NCBI GenBank assembly: GCA_964399165.1
Contig: CAYNPO010000002.1
Location: forward strand, 124,001 to 188,000
Origin: UBA6144 sp964399165
GTDB lineage: Bacteria > Bdellovibrionota > Bacteriovoracia > Bacteriovoracales > Bacteriovoracaceae
DNA: 64,000 bases
Reading direction: 5' to 3'
Of the stretch, positions 46,685 through 56,263 are shown piece after piece. The position numbers and the translations under genes are program-made. The notes beneath the pieces are model-generated. The model worked only from the letters and a program-made list of their open reading frames with translations, was not told where the DNA came from and did no database searches. The stretch's first letter is position 1. Every line of letters begins with the position of its first letter.

Positions 46685-48960
46685 GCCATCGGAGGGAGTT
46701 CGTCCCCGTCGGCCATCGTGGGCGCCTCCAGCAACGTAGCCGCCTCCCTCTGGGAGAATTGCAACTCGCCCGCCAACCTCTTCAACACATTCACCAGGTG
46801 GTCCTGGTCCTCCCGCAACGCGGCCATGATCTCGCGCGCGGAGCGCTCATGGCCCGAGAAGTCCACCCGGACCTCGGGCGCCTCCGGGGCGGGGCCGGCG
46901 CAGGACATGGCGATCTTGGTGGTCTGCACGTCCAAGTGGGCCAACCGCGCGTCCAGTCGTGCCACGGCGTCGTCGAGCCTCAGCAGATGTCCTTTGAAGT
47001 CCGCAGCCGCGCGCTCCGCTTCTGGCGTGAGATCCCCGGAGGCGCGCAGGAAGCCGTTGTGGGCCCGCACCAGGGCGAGCTTGGCTTCAGCCACGGCCAA
47101 CTTATCGCCCTTCCACTCGAGCTTACCCCGCTCGAAGGCCGCCACAGCCTCCTTGGCGGCTAGCAAACGCTCGGACAAAACTCGCGCGGTTTCCTGGACC
47201 AGCTCCCCGCGTTTGGCGCCTCCACGGGCGTCTTCGGCGAGGGCCCCGAAAGCCGCGGCGAGTTCGGAAGAGAGTTGGTCGGCGGACAGAAGGCCGTCAC
47301 GTACCTCTTTGAGGCCATGCAGACAGGACCGTTGTGCGGCCATGGCGCGCTCGATGCCATCCTCCAATCTACGCACCGTCAAGTCCTGGTCGTGGAGACG
47401 GTCTTCGCGGGTTCCCACTTGGGCGAGCAGTTCCCGCCGCTCACCGTCGAGTCGTTGCAGGACGGAGCAAAGCCGCTGCCAATCCTCCCCCAGCCCGGCT
47501 TCGCGCCACATGGGCGCGATCTCGGCCATGGCGCGGGCGTCCCATCTCCCACTTTCCAGAGCCGCCATCGCCTCGCGCACCGGCTGGGCCACCAGCTGGG
47601 CCTGTGCGGTGATGGCATCGCGCATGAGGGCCAGGGGATAGAACACCACGAGAACCTTGCGCTCACCCTGGTCTTCCAAGGGTGACACGTGCATCTCGAA
47701 CGGGATACTCACGCCTCTCTCCACTTCCGCGCGCACCTGCCAGGTACCCGCTTCCATGGTGGCTAGGGCGTCGCCCACCGGATCCCCCGCGTTCAGGCTC
47801 AGGCGGGCGAGCACCGCCGCCCAACCATGGTCTTCCTCCAGCACCGCCGCGGGATCCAACTGGAATTGTTCGCAGAAAATCTGGTTGGCCCAGACCACCC
47901 GGCCGCGGCCATCCACCAACAGCACGCCGAAGGGCAATCCTCCCTGCAAGTCGTTGCCCAAGGCCATGCGCTTTCGCGCGGCCCGCAAGGTGCGTTCCAC
48001 TTCGTCCACGCGCGCGGCTCCCACGTACGGCCGCCACTTGTCGTCTTGACCGGCCAAACCGGCGCGGAGGGCCTCAAGCAATGCGTGGTCCTGGTGGCGG
48101 CGTTGGGCCCGGCGGGCGTGGGCCCACAGGCCAGCCAGCGCGGCCCAAGCCAAGGCGATGAGGGCGGCGACCATCCATACTTCTTGGAGGGCGCGCTCCC
48201 GGCGCCGTTCACGGAGGGCGCCCAAGGAACCAGCCGCAAGGCGGGCGGAGGCGAGCCAGCGGTCCAGGGCAGCGCCGCCATCCTTGCCGAGTTTGAGGGC
48301 GCCCTGGCGCGCGCCGTGGAGGTCCGTGAGCATGTCCAGCTCTTGGCGGATGCTTTCCAGCCGGCGCAAGACCCCGTGGCGGTCACCATCGTCCAGAGTG
48401 GAGGAACGCACCAGGCGCTCCATCGCCTCCAGGTCGGAGACTGCGTAACGGGCGAGGGGCGACTCAAGACGTCCGGAGGCTTGGAGGTTCTTCAGGCGCT
48501 GGCCCAGGCGGGCGGAGAGGAAGGCCAGGTTCCGCCAGTGCCGGCGCTGGGCCAGCTCACCCAGCTCGGAAGCCTTGTCCGTCAAGGTTTCGAGCAACTC
48601 GGAAGGATCGGAAAGGGTGGCGTTCAGCCGAAGGGCCCCATGCACGTCTTCCGCCCAGGCTTTGAGGCCCGCGTCCGTGGTGAGGCCCAGAGTTTCCTCG
48701 AGCCCCGTCCGGCGCCGTTCCCAGGCCCGCAGGGCACCCTCAGCTTCCTCCCGCCGTAAACCGGCCAGGGAACGAGCCACTGCCTCGGGAGGCCGCTCCT
48801 TCCCCACCCGCTCCAGCTCCGCGGCTACCCTGGCTTCAACTTCGCCGTTGTCGCGCAAGGAATCGCGCAGGCGCCAACCCGCGTGCAGCACGCCAGTGAG
48901 GGTGAGCGCCAGCAGCGCGTGAGTGGTCCAGCGCACGTGGCGGAGGGCGGATGTTTCCAT
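46681..48960 (-). CDS. Membrane PAS-domain protein with coiled-coil C terminus
   Basis: The 759-residue protein has a membrane helix near residues 10-28, a helical extracytoplasmic region and a second helix near residues 263-284. A PAS-like domain follows at about 340-450 (PFGVLLVDGRGRVVWANQIFCE), then long coiled-coil segments to the end. I see no histidine-kinase, GGDEF, EAL or canonical chemoreceptor signalling tip. The architecture is that of a sensor or chemoreceptor-like protein with an unknown output. It is just downstream of fliA, but a terminator lies between. A CATAAT box near 48984 may start it, with GGGAG before the ATG. Confidence 0.6.
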   Translation of the reverse strand: METSALRHVRWTTHALLALTLTGVLHAGWRLRDSLRDNGEVEARVAAELERVGKERPPEAVARSLAGLRREEAEGALRAWERRRTGLEETLGLTTDAGLKAWAEDVHGALRLNATLSDPSELLETLTDKASELGELAQRRHWRNLAFLSARLGQRLKNLQASGRLESPLARYAVSDLEAMERLVRSSTLDDGDRHGVLRRLESIRQELDMLTDLHGARQGALKLGKDGGAALDRWLASARLAAGSLGALRERRRERALQEVWMVAALIALAWAALAGLWAHARRAQRRHQDHALLEALRAGLAGQDDKWRPYVGAARVDEVERTLRAARKRMALGNDLQGGLPFGVLLVDGRGRVVWANQIFCEQFQLDPAAVLEEDHGWAAVLARLSLNAGDPVGDALATMEAGTWQVRAEVERGVSIPFEMHVSPLEDQGERKVLVVFYPLALMRDAITAQAQLVAQPVREAMAALESGRWDARAMAEIAPMWREAGLGEDWQRLCSVLQRLDGERRELLAQVGTREDRLHDQDLTVRRLEDGIERAMAAQRSCLHGLKEVRDGLLSADQLSSELAAAFGALAEDARGGAKRGELVQETARVLSERLLAAKEAVAAFERGKLEWKGDKLAVAEAKLALVRAHNGFLRASGDLTPEAERAAADFKGHLLRLDDAVARLDARLAHLDVQTTKIAMSCAGPAPEAPEVRVDFSGHERSAREIMAALREDQDHLVNVLKRLAGELQFSQREAATLLEAPTMADGDELPPMA

Positions 48961-49006
48961 TGGGGTCTCCCTGGGGGCCTTCCCCCATTATGGGAAACCG
49001 GGAACG

Positions 49007-49036
49007 AAAAAGGAACCCGGCGCGGGGCCGGGTTCC
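49007..49036 (-). terminator. Rho-independent terminator of the flagellar operon
   Basis: GGAACCCGG and CCGGGTTCC form a 9-bp stem with a 7-base loop. On the minus strand TTTTTCGTT follows. It lies 28 bases after the fliA stop. Confidence 0.85.
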
Positions 49037-49064
49037 CAGAAGTTCTCGTGGAGTGCGGGCCCGA

Positions 49065-49850
49065 TTAGCTGGCGAGGTCCTCGTGGCTGTCGAACTGCAG
49101 GCGCAGCTTGGCCTTGAGTTTGAGGATGGCCTGGGTGTGCAGCTGGGAGACGCGGGATTCGGTCACGTCGAGAACCTGACCGATTTCCTTGAGGTTCAAG
49201 TCCTCGAAGTAGTACAGGGAGAGCACCAGGCGCTGCTTCTCCGGCAGGGTCTTGATGCCGTCTTTGATGATTTCCTGCGCGCGCTTGTAGTTCACCGCCG
49301 CGTAGGGGTTGGCGGAGCGGCTCTGCTCCATCAGGCTGACCATCAGCTTCTTGTCGCCGCGGCCCATGGTGGCGGTGTCGTCGATGTTGAGCAGCGAGAC
49401 GCTCTTGGATTTGTTGATCAGGTCATGGAACTCATCCATGTTGCACTTCAGTTCCTCGCACATCTCGTCGTCGGTGGCGGGGCGGCCGAGTTCTTTTTCC
49501 AGCTTGGCGTAGGCGCGCTCGACCTGCTTGGCCTTCTCGCGCACGGAGCGGGGCACCCAGTCCTGGGAACGGAGTTCGTCCAAGATGGCGCCGCGGATGC
49601 GGAACTCGGCGTAGGTCTTGAACTTGTTGTCGCGGGAGGGATCGAACTTCTCGATGGCGTCCATCAGCCCAATCACGCCGCAGGACATGAGGTCGTCCAA
49701 CTCGATGTTCGAAGGCAGGCGTGAGGCGATCTTCTGGGCGATGTATTTAACCAGGGGGGCGTACTCTAAGACGATCTCGTCCTTCACCTTGGGATCCACG
49801 GTGGAGCGGTAGTCTTTGAGGTTTTTAAGCTTGGTGGTCAGAGATGACAT
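49065..49850 (-). CDS. fliA: RNA polymerase sigma factor for flagellar operon FliA (sigma-28)
   Basis: The 261-residue sigma factor has region 2 (LVKYIAQKIASRLPSNIELDD and GLMDAIEKFDPSRDNKFKTYA), region 3 (RSQDWVPRSVREKAKQVE) and region 4 (LPEKQRLVLSLYYFEDLNLKEIG). It directs late flagellar and motility genes. One strong target promoter lies in this window at 62795. GGAGGAG precedes the ATG. It is the last gene of the flagellar operon, 21 bases after flhG. Confidence 0.95.
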   Translation of the reverse strand: MSSLTTKLKNLKDYRSTVDPKVKDEIVLEYAPLVKYIAQKIASRLPSNIELDDLMSCGVIGLMDAIEKFDPSRDNKFKTYAEFRIRGAILDELRSQDWVPRSVREKAKQVERAYAKLEKELGRPATDDEMCEELKCNMDEFHDLINKSKSVSLLNIDDTATMGRGDKKLMVSLMEQSRSANPYAAVNYKRAQEIIKDGIKTLPEKQRLVLSLYYFEDLNLKEIGQVLDVTESRVSQLHTQAILKLKAKLRLQFDSHEDLAS

Positions 49851-49871
49851 GGGGGGCTCCTCCTGGCAGGC

Positions 49872-50738
49872 TCAGTGGACGTCATGTTCCACGGCCGCTT
49901 GGGCGGCGGGGGCGCCGGCGGCACCGGCTTTTTCGGCGAGCGCGTGGACCGCCTTGAGGAAATTCTGGTGCCAGGCGGAATCACCGCCGGACAGGAAAAA
50001 TGTGTCAAAACCCTCGGCAGGAATGTCCACTTTGCCCAGGCTTCCGAGCACGGAGGTCCGGCATCCGAGGAAGTTCTCTATGGTCTCACTGAGGGTCATC
50101 ACGACCTTCTGGAACTGGCGCTCGCCCTGGACCATGTTGACCAACAGGTGGTTCTCGCGGACGCCATAACGGGTCGCGAGGATTTTCACCAGTGAATAGC
50201 TGTCGGTGATGGAGCTCTTGTCCGGGGTCACCACCAACACTCGGTGGTCGCACCAAGCACTGAGCGTGAGGGATTCTCGACCCAGCCCCGCGGGACAATC
50301 CAACAAGACCCAGTCGTACTCATCCTCGTGGGAAGAGACGACATCCATGATGATCTCGTCCAGGCACAAGCGGCTCTCAAAAAGCTCCAGCGAGCCGTTG
50401 CAGGCAGGCAACAGGTCGAAGTGACCCTGTCGAACCACGCACTCGGCGAAGGTTTTCTGGGCTGAGAGCAGCTGGAAGAAGGTGTCCTGCACGGGCAGGC
50501 CCAACTTGATGGCGGTGTTGGAGAGGTTGGTATCGCAGTCGATGAGCAGGACCCGGTTGCCTGCGGCGCCCAGCTCCTGGGCCATGCGGAGGGCGATGGA
50601 GGTCTTCCCCACTCCGCCCTTGCCGCCGGTGATGGCGGCCTTAACGCAGCCGCGGGAACGTTGGGGGCGCGGGACTGCCGGGGGGGAAAGACGTGGCCCG
50701 GAACGGAAAGACATGAGCCACTCGCTGGTCTTCTGCAT
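49872..50738 (-). CDS. flhG: FlhG/FleN-type MinD-like ATPase lacking the DQA activator motif
   Basis: From ATG 50738 the product is 288 residues. It is a MinD-family ATPase that sets flagellar number with FlhF. The deviant Walker A is AAITGGKGGVGKTS, the switch I Asp is in LLIDCDTNLSN and the Walker B-like segment is LLDCPAGLGRES. The N terminus (MQKTSEWLMSFRSG) lacks the D-Q-A-x-x-L-R activator helix by which FlhG stimulates FlhF GTPase. AGGAGG lies only 3 bases before the ATG. An in-frame ATG at 50714 is possible. Confidence 0.88.
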   Translation of the reverse strand: MQKTSEWLMSFRSGPRLSPPAVPRPQRSRGCVKAAITGGKGGVGKTSIALRMAQELGAAGNRVLLIDCDTNLSNTAIKLGLPVQDTFFQLLSAQKTFAECVVRQGHFDLLPACNGSLELFESRLCLDEIIMDVVSSHEDEYDWVLLDCPAGLGRESLTLSAWCDHRVLVVTPDKSSITDSYSLVKILATRYGVRENHLLVNMVQGERQFQKVVMTLSETIENFLGCRTSVLGSLGKVDIPAEGFDTFFLSGGDSAWHQNFLKAVHALAEKAGAAGAPAAQAAVEHDVH

Positions 50739-50811
50739 ATACCTCCTGTACTGCCTCGTGCGCCGCCCCCCCATCCTGGAGGGGTGAACCAGTCGTATCT
50801 CTATCGTCGGG

Positions 50812-52308
50812 TCAGAGCTGGAAGAGCCCGGCCATGACCCTCTCGGCGGTGGCGGACTCGATGTCGTCCGGCACCACCGGCCCAGTCCCGAAAAATTTCA
50901 ACGGAACCTTGTTGTGGGCGCGGTGAACGTTGAACAAGGCCCCAAAATTGAGGCACAGGTCCACATGGGAAATTATAAGACCGTTGGCCAGGTCCTTATA
51001 TCGGGAAAGAATTTTACGGTTGTAGGTCTCGGAGTGGATGGCCGACAGCGTGACCAACACCTCCACGTGGGGGAACCCGCGGCGCAAGGCCTCCACGAAT
51101 TTCTTGGTGTCGTCCTGGAGCTTGTTCGCCAACCGGAGGTCGACCAACACGGACTTCCCGCCTTCCACGGCCTTACGGCACAGCTGGATGATCTCCGCCG
51201 GTTGCTGGGCCCGGTGGGTCTTGAGTCCGAACACCTGGGCGGCAAAATCTGCCGTCCCGGCGGCCGCGCCGTCGGCAGAGTACTGGACCAACTCGACGTC
51301 TTTCTTGAGCACGGCGATTTTCATGGACATGCTGGTTTGTCCAGAGGCGGCTTCCGACAACAGCACGGTGACAACCGGCTCCTCCCCGTCCAGGGTGGAG
51401 AACAGCGGCAGGGCAGTGTGGACCGCGTTGGTCATTTCCTTCAAAGCGAACTCGAAAACAGCGTCCGGATTTTCCAATTCTTCCTTAGACAACTCGTAAG
51501 TGGCTTTGCGGACCACGTCCAACACGGCGGCTTCGTCCACTCCCAGGGTTTGCAAGGTGGTGCGCAGTTGGTAAAGGCCTTTGGCGCCGTCGGCGGCGGC
51601 GCGCGCCGGACGCTCCGAAAGGAGTTCGTGCATCCGCCGCTCCATGGCCTCCAACCTGTGCTGCTGTGTGCGCAGCTCCTGGCGTAGACTGTTCACTAAC
51701 TCCCGCGCCTCCGGGCCTGGGGCATGGGCGGACTCCATGCGCTCGCCGCGGCCATCGCGGGCCACGGGCGCTTCCCGCAAGGGGGCCGCCTCGCGCACGG
51801 GGGGAGCCGGACGGGCGGCGCGCGGCCGGGGAACTTCATCGCGTGCGTCGTCGTCCATTTCAGTGGCGTCGGTGTCTTCGTTCAAGAAGTCGTCCAGGCT
51901 CGAGCGTAGGACCTGGGAGCCCGCCTTGGCGGCGTCGGCGATGCCGCCGGCCCCACGGGCGATCTGGTTGACCATCTTGTTGAGGCCCAGATTGCCGTAT
52001 CCACCGGCCTGTCCGCCAGGAGCGCCCTTCGATGCGGCATAGCCTTCGATGGCCTGCTTCACGTCCCCGGCGCCGCGGCGGTAAAAATCCTGCTTTTGCT
52101 CGTCGTTCAGCACGTGGTCCACCTTACTTTTCTTCTCGAAATTGCGCTCGGAGATGGCGGCGGTGATTTCGATGCGTTTCTTCTTGAAGGCCCCTTTGAG
52201 TCCCTTGTTGGTGATGGTCTTCAGGATGATGGCGTCTGGTCCCAGCTCCTGCTTGACCGCCTTGAGGGCCTCATCCAGCGTGTCCGCTTCGAACTTCTTG
52301 ACGTACAT
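50812..52308 (-). CDS. flhF: FlhF-like flagellar placement protein with degenerate GTPase motifs
   Basis: The 498-residue protein has the FlhF B-domain at the start (MYVKKFEADTLDEALKAVKQ, then LGPDAIILKT), a variable linker, an N-domain-like helical region and a C-terminal NG-like domain ending KVPLKFFGTGPVVPDDIESA. The GTPase motifs are lost: the P-loop position reads LLSEAASGQTS, with no GxxGxGK; the DTYR region is ADGAAAGTADF; DTAGR is DLRLANK; TKxD is SHVD. The frame is open and upstream coupling to flhA is normal, so it is probably expressed as a non-hydrolysing FlhF. Confidence 0.88.
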   Translation of the reverse strand: MYVKKFEADTLDEALKAVKQELGPDAIILKTITNKGLKGAFKKKRIEITAAISERNFEKKSKVDHVLNDEQKQDFYRRGAGDVKQAIEGYAASKGAPGGQAGGYGNLGLNKMVNQIARGAGGIADAAKAGSQVLRSSLDDFLNEDTDATEMDDDARDEVPRPRAARPAPPVREAAPLREAPVARDGRGERMESAHAPGPEARELVNSLRQELRTQQHRLEAMERRMHELLSERPARAAADGAKGLYQLRTTLQTLGVDEAAVLDVVRKATYELSKEELENPDAVFEFALKEMTNAVHTALPLFSTLDGEEPVVTVLLSEAASGQTSMSMKIAVLKKDVELVQYSADGAAAGTADFAAQVFGLKTHRAQQPAEIIQLCRKAVEGGKSVLVDLRLANKLQDDTKKFVEALRRGFPHVEVLVTLSAIHSETYNRKILSRYKDLANGLIISHVDLCLNFGALFNVHRAHNKVPLKFFGTGPVVPDDIESATAERVMAGLFQL

Positions 52309-52312
52309 CGTT

Positions 52313-54388
52313 TCACAACCTCACGGTGCCGAGGGAGCGGATGTTGACTTCGGGGCTCAACTCATTATGGCTCACCACGATCAGGTTGGGAATGAACTTT
52401 TCAGTCAGGCGCTTGAAGTGGCGGCGGATGGCGGGCGAACACAGCACCACCATCTTCTCACCGGCGCTGGTGGCCTCCTCGATCTTCTCGTTGAGGCCGG
52501 CCAAGATGGATTGGGTAACCTTGGGGTCAAGCGAGAGCTGTTCCTGTCCATCCGCACGAACGATGCCGCGGACGATATGTTCCTCCACCCCGCGGTCCAG
52601 CGTGAACAGCGGTATGTCGCCCTGGGAACCCTTGATGCGCTCGGTGATGTGGCGGTAGAGCCCTTGGCGCACGTACTCGGTGAGGGCGTCCGCGTCCTTG
52701 GTGGAGGAGCCGTGTTCGGCGAGCGACTCGAGGATGGTCCGCAGGTCGCGCACGGACACGCTCTCGCGCAGCAGGTTCTGCATGACCTTGAGCACAGTCC
52801 CGAGCGGCAAGATGTCCGGGACGAGGTCCCCCACCACCTTGGGGTTTTCCTCCTTGAAAGCATCCAAGAGGCGTACCAGTTCCTGGCGCCCGAGCAACTC
52901 GTACAGGTTGGCCTTGAGCACCTCGGTAAGGTGGGTGGCGAGCACGGTGGAGAGGTCCACCACGGTGTACCCGTTGTACTGGGCCTCGTCCCGCAGGTCC
53001 TCTGTGACCCACAGGGCGGGCAGGCCGAAGACGGGTTCCTTGGTCTCCACGCCGTCCACCGGGCCGATGACGGTGCCAGGGTCCATGGCCAGGAAGTGAT
53101 CGGGCATGAGCTCGCCTTTGGCGATCTCCACGCCCTTGAGCTTCACCGAATAGCCCCCGGGCTTGAGTTCCAGGTTGTCCTTGATGCGCACGGAGGGCAG
53201 GATGACGCCCCAGTCGAGGGTGAATTGCTTGCGCAGGTGGGAGATCCGCTCCAGCAGGTCGCCGTTCTGTTCGGCGTCCACGATGCTGACCAGGCCGTAG
53301 CCCACCTCGAGCTGCACCAGTTCCACCGGCAGCAGGCTCTCCAAGGTCTCCGCGGCGGATTTCTTGTCCTGAACTTCGCCGGTTTTCTTGGCCTCGGCGG
53401 CGCGCTCTTTCTCCTTGTCCGCCCGGAAAGCCAGGAATGCGCTGAGTGCTCCGATGGAGACGAAGGGAATGCCGGGAAGGCCCGGCACCATGGCGAACAA
53501 GCAAAGAACGCCCGCGGTAATGTAATAGACCTTGGTTTGCACCATGAACTGCTGGGCCATTTGGCCGCCCAGCGCGGCGTCGTCCGTGGAGCGGGTGGCG
53601 ATGAGGCCCGCGGCGGTGGAGATGATGAGCGCGGGGATCTGGGTGATCAGGCCGTCACCGACGGTGAGCAAGGTGAACGTGCGGGCGGCATCCGCGAAGG
53701 CCATGTCCTCCTGGGCGACGCCGATGATGATCCCGCCGATGATGTTGATGGCGGTGATCAGGATGCCGGCGATGGCGTCACCGCGGACGAACTTCGAGGC
53801 ACCGTCCATGGAGCCGTAAAAGTCCGCCTCTTGCGCGACCTCGGCACGGCGGCGCTTGGCCTCCTTGTCGTCGATCAGACCGGCGTTCAAGTCGGCGTCG
53901 ATCGCCATCTGCTTGCCCGGCATGGCGTCCAAGGTGAAGCGGGCGCTAACTTCGGCGACGCGACCCGCGCCCTTGGTGATGACGATGAAATTGATCACCA
54001 CTAGGATGATGAAGATCACTATCCCGACGGCGTAGTTGCCGCCGACCACGAACTCGCCGAAGGCCCGGATGACTTCACCCGCCGCGCCCGGTCCCAGTTC
54101 CGCCCCCCGCAGCAGGATGTTTCGCGTGGAGGCAACGTTCAGCGACAGGCGCAACAGCGTCGTTACCAACAGCACGCTGGGGAAGGTGGAGAAGTCCAGG
54201 GGCTTGCGGGCGTACACGCTCACCAGGAGTACCACCACCGAGACGGCCAGCGAGAGCACCAGGAAAATATCCAGCAAGATCGGCGGGATCGGGACGATCA
54301 TCACCAGCAAGATGAGGATCAGGCCCAGGGCGACCGCCAGGTCGGAGTTCTGCGAGAAGATCTTCAGGCGGGCCAGAAACTTGTCCAT
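52313..54388 (-). CDS. flhA: Flagellar export gate protein FlhA
   Basis: The 691-residue component of the flagellar type III export apparatus has about eight membrane helices in residues 20-320. They include the conserved FPSVLLVTTLLRLSLNVASTR loop region. A cytoplasmic domain that docks export chaperones follows. The length is normal. It lies 3 bases after flhB and 4 before flhF. Confidence 0.97.
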   Translation of the reverse strand: MDKFLARLKIFSQNSDLAVALGLILILLVMIVPIPPILLDIFLVLSLAVSVVVLLVSVYARKPLDFSTFPSVLLVTTLLRLSLNVASTRNILLRGAELGPGAAGEVIRAFGEFVVGGNYAVGIVIFIILVVINFIVITKGAGRVAEVSARFTLDAMPGKQMAIDADLNAGLIDDKEAKRRRAEVAQEADFYGSMDGASKFVRGDAIAGILITAINIIGGIIIGVAQEDMAFADAARTFTLLTVGDGLITQIPALIISTAAGLIATRSTDDAALGGQMAQQFMVQTKVYYITAGVLCLFAMVPGLPGIPFVSIGALSAFLAFRADKEKERAAEAKKTGEVQDKKSAAETLESLLPVELVQLEVGYGLVSIVDAEQNGDLLERISHLRKQFTLDWGVILPSVRIKDNLELKPGGYSVKLKGVEIAKGELMPDHFLAMDPGTVIGPVDGVETKEPVFGLPALWVTEDLRDEAQYNGYTVVDLSTVLATHLTEVLKANLYELLGRQELVRLLDAFKEENPKVVGDLVPDILPLGTVLKVMQNLLRESVSVRDLRTILESLAEHGSSTKDADALTEYVRQGLYRHITERIKGSQGDIPLFTLDRGVEEHIVRGIVRADGQEQLSLDPKVTQSILAGLNEKIEEATSAGEKMVVLCSPAIRRHFKRLTEKFIPNLIVVSHNELSPEVNIRSLGTVRL

Positions 54389-54391
54389 GGC

Positions 54392-55471
54392 TTACTCCAG
54401 GGCCTTCTTGCGGCGGCGCAGTTTGTAGACGAACGCCAGCACCTCCGCGACAGCGCGGTACAACGGGCGGGGAACTCCGTCCCCCACTTTCACTGTCTTG
54501 TATAGGGTCCTTGCCAGCATGACGTTCTCCACCAGCGGGATGTCGTTTTCCTTGGCGATCTCGCGAATCCGGAGGGCCAGGTGGTCGGCGCCTTTGGCGA
54601 CCACCGAGGGGGCGACCATGGTCTGCCCGTCATACTTCAATGCTACACTGAGATGGGTGGGATTTGTGACGATGACGTCGGCTTTTTTGACGTCGTCCAT
54701 CATCCGCTTCTGCGCCATTTGGCGCTGGATCTGGCGGATCTTCTGCTTGATTTCAGGGTTCCCATCCTTCTCTTTGGCTTCCTGCTTGGCCTCCTGCTTG
54801 GTCATCATCAGCTTCTTGTGGTAACTCCACTTCTCCCAGGCGAAATCCCCCAGGGCCACCACGGCCAGCCCCAGCAGCACCGAATACCCGAGTTTGATGA
54901 TCAGCCCCTTACCGAAGAGCATTCCCCCGGCGACCTCGGAATGCATGAAGCCCAGGAAGTGAGGCAGCTCTTCCTGGAGGACGGACCAGGTGATCAGGAT
55001 GACCATCGCGAACTTGAAAACGCCTTTGACCGCTTCCACCAGGGCCTTCTTTGAGAACAGGCGTTGGAGGCCATTGACGGGATTGATGCGGTCAAAATTG
55101 GGGCTGAGCAGGTCCGGCGACCACAGGAAGCCGATCTGTGCGAACTGGGAAATGAAGCCCAGGCACAGTGAAGAGGCGAACACGGGACCAACGCACTTGA
55201 GGGACAGCCAGGCGGTCTCCTGGATGAGCTCCACGAATTGTTTTTGCTCGTAGACCTTCTGTGTGTCGCGCCGGAGCAGCCACTCCAGGTAAGCGGTGAA
55301 CTCCTCGTAGATGAAGGCGCCGCAGAGGATGAGGGTCATGAGGGTCCCGGCCAGGAGGACGACGCTGTTGAGTTCCTTGGATGACGCCACGTCACCTTTC
55401 TTGCGGAACTCCTCGAGCCTATATGGGCTTGGCTCCTCTGTTTTTTCCCCGTCTTCCCTTTCCTCGGCCAT
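54392..55471 (-). CDS. flhB: Flagellar export switch protein FlhB
   Basis: The 359-residue protein has the N-terminal EKTEEPSPYRLEEFRKKGDV segment, four membrane helices and a cytoplasmic domain with the self-cleaving N-P-T-H site (VIVTNPTHLSVALKYDG). It switches export specificity from hook to filament. It starts 9 bases after fliR. Confidence 0.97.
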   Translation of the reverse strand: MAEEREDGEKTEEPSPYRLEEFRKKGDVASSKELNSVVLLAGTLMTLILCGAFIYEEFTAYLEWLLRRDTQKVYEQKQFVELIQETAWLSLKCVGPVFASSLCLGFISQFAQIGFLWSPDLLSPNFDRINPVNGLQRLFSKKALVEAVKGVFKFAMVILITWSVLQEELPHFLGFMHSEVAGGMLFGKGLIIKLGYSVLLGLAVVALGDFAWEKWSYHKKLMMTKQEAKQEAKEKDGNPEIKQKIRQIQRQMAQKRMMDDVKKADVIVTNPTHLSVALKYDGQTMVAPSVVAKGADHLALRIREIAKENDIPLVENVMLARTLYKTVKVGDGVPRPLYRAVAEVLAFVYKLRRRKKALE

Positions 55472-55480
55472 CGCTCCCCC

Positions 55481-56263
55481 TTACCGCGCGAAGAACTGGA
55501 ACCACTGCCCCAGCTTTTCGAGGTAGATGTCGAAGCCCACGTGGAAGAACTCGCCAGACACGGCGATGAAGAGCAGGAGGCCCATGCCGATATTCACCAC
55601 GAAGGAAACCATGAGCACGTTCATCTGGGGGATGGTCCGGCTGACGATGCCGAAAACCAGGTTGATCAGGATGTTGGCGAAAAGCAGCGGGGCGGCCAGC
55701 ATGATGGCGGCGTGGAAGATGCCCTTGAAGACCTCTCCGAAGAAAACGTGGGAATGGACGAGTTTGCCCAAGTTCAGCGCGTTGACCGTGGCAAAGCTGT
55801 CCACCACGCCGCGGAACATTGGGGTGAGGGCCCCGGAGGTCAGGATCAGCACCACCATGGTCCACTGGACCAACTTCTCGAAGGGGCCGCTCTGCTGCGC
55901 CTGGGTGGGATCAAAGTAGGTGACGGAGGCGAAGCCGATCTGCTGGGTGAGGATGGAGCCAGCCGAGGAGAAAAGCGCCATCAGGCTTTTGACGAAAAAG
56001 CCGATGACCAGCCCACAGCCGGCGTGGACGGCGGTGAGCAACCACAGGTGGTCCACCCCCACGGCACGCACCTCGGCCTCGAGGCCCGCCTGGACCAGCG
56101 GATGGAACGCCCAGGCGACGACGAAGCCCGCGAGGACCTTCACCGTACCGGGCACCGCCATGTTGTCGAGCAGCGGGAGCTGCATCAACACCGCGATCCA
56201 GCGGCTGAAGCCGACCCAGAAAGCCGCGAAGGCCGCCTGGTCGGTGATGGCGGCGCTCATCAT
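55481..56263 (-). CDS. fliR: Flagellar export apparatus protein FliR
   Basis: The 260-residue integral membrane protein has about six hydrophobic helices and the typical WIAVLMQLPLLDNMAVPGTVK start. It forms the export gate with FliP and FliQ. The ATG overlaps the fliQ stop by 4 bases. Confidence 0.95.
   Translation of the reverse strand: MMSAAITDQAAFAAFWVGFSRWIAVLMQLPLLDNMAVPGTVKVLAGFVVAWAFHPLVQAGLEAEVRAVGVDHLWLLTAVHAGCGLVIGFFVKSLMALFSSAGSILTQQIGFASVTYFDPTQAQQSGPFEKLVQWTMVVLILTSGALTPMFRGVVDSFATVNALNLGKLVHSHVFFGEVFKGIFHAAIMLAAPLLFANILINLVFGIVSRTIPQMNVLMVSFVVNIGMGLLLFIAVSGEFFHVGFDIYLEKLGQWFQFFAR

Noticed and set aside
50812..52308. flhF as a pseudogene or sequencing artefact
   Set aside because: The frame is intact for 498 codons with all framework segments kept. 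Motif loss at four separate sites by in-frame substitution does not look like decay or indel error.
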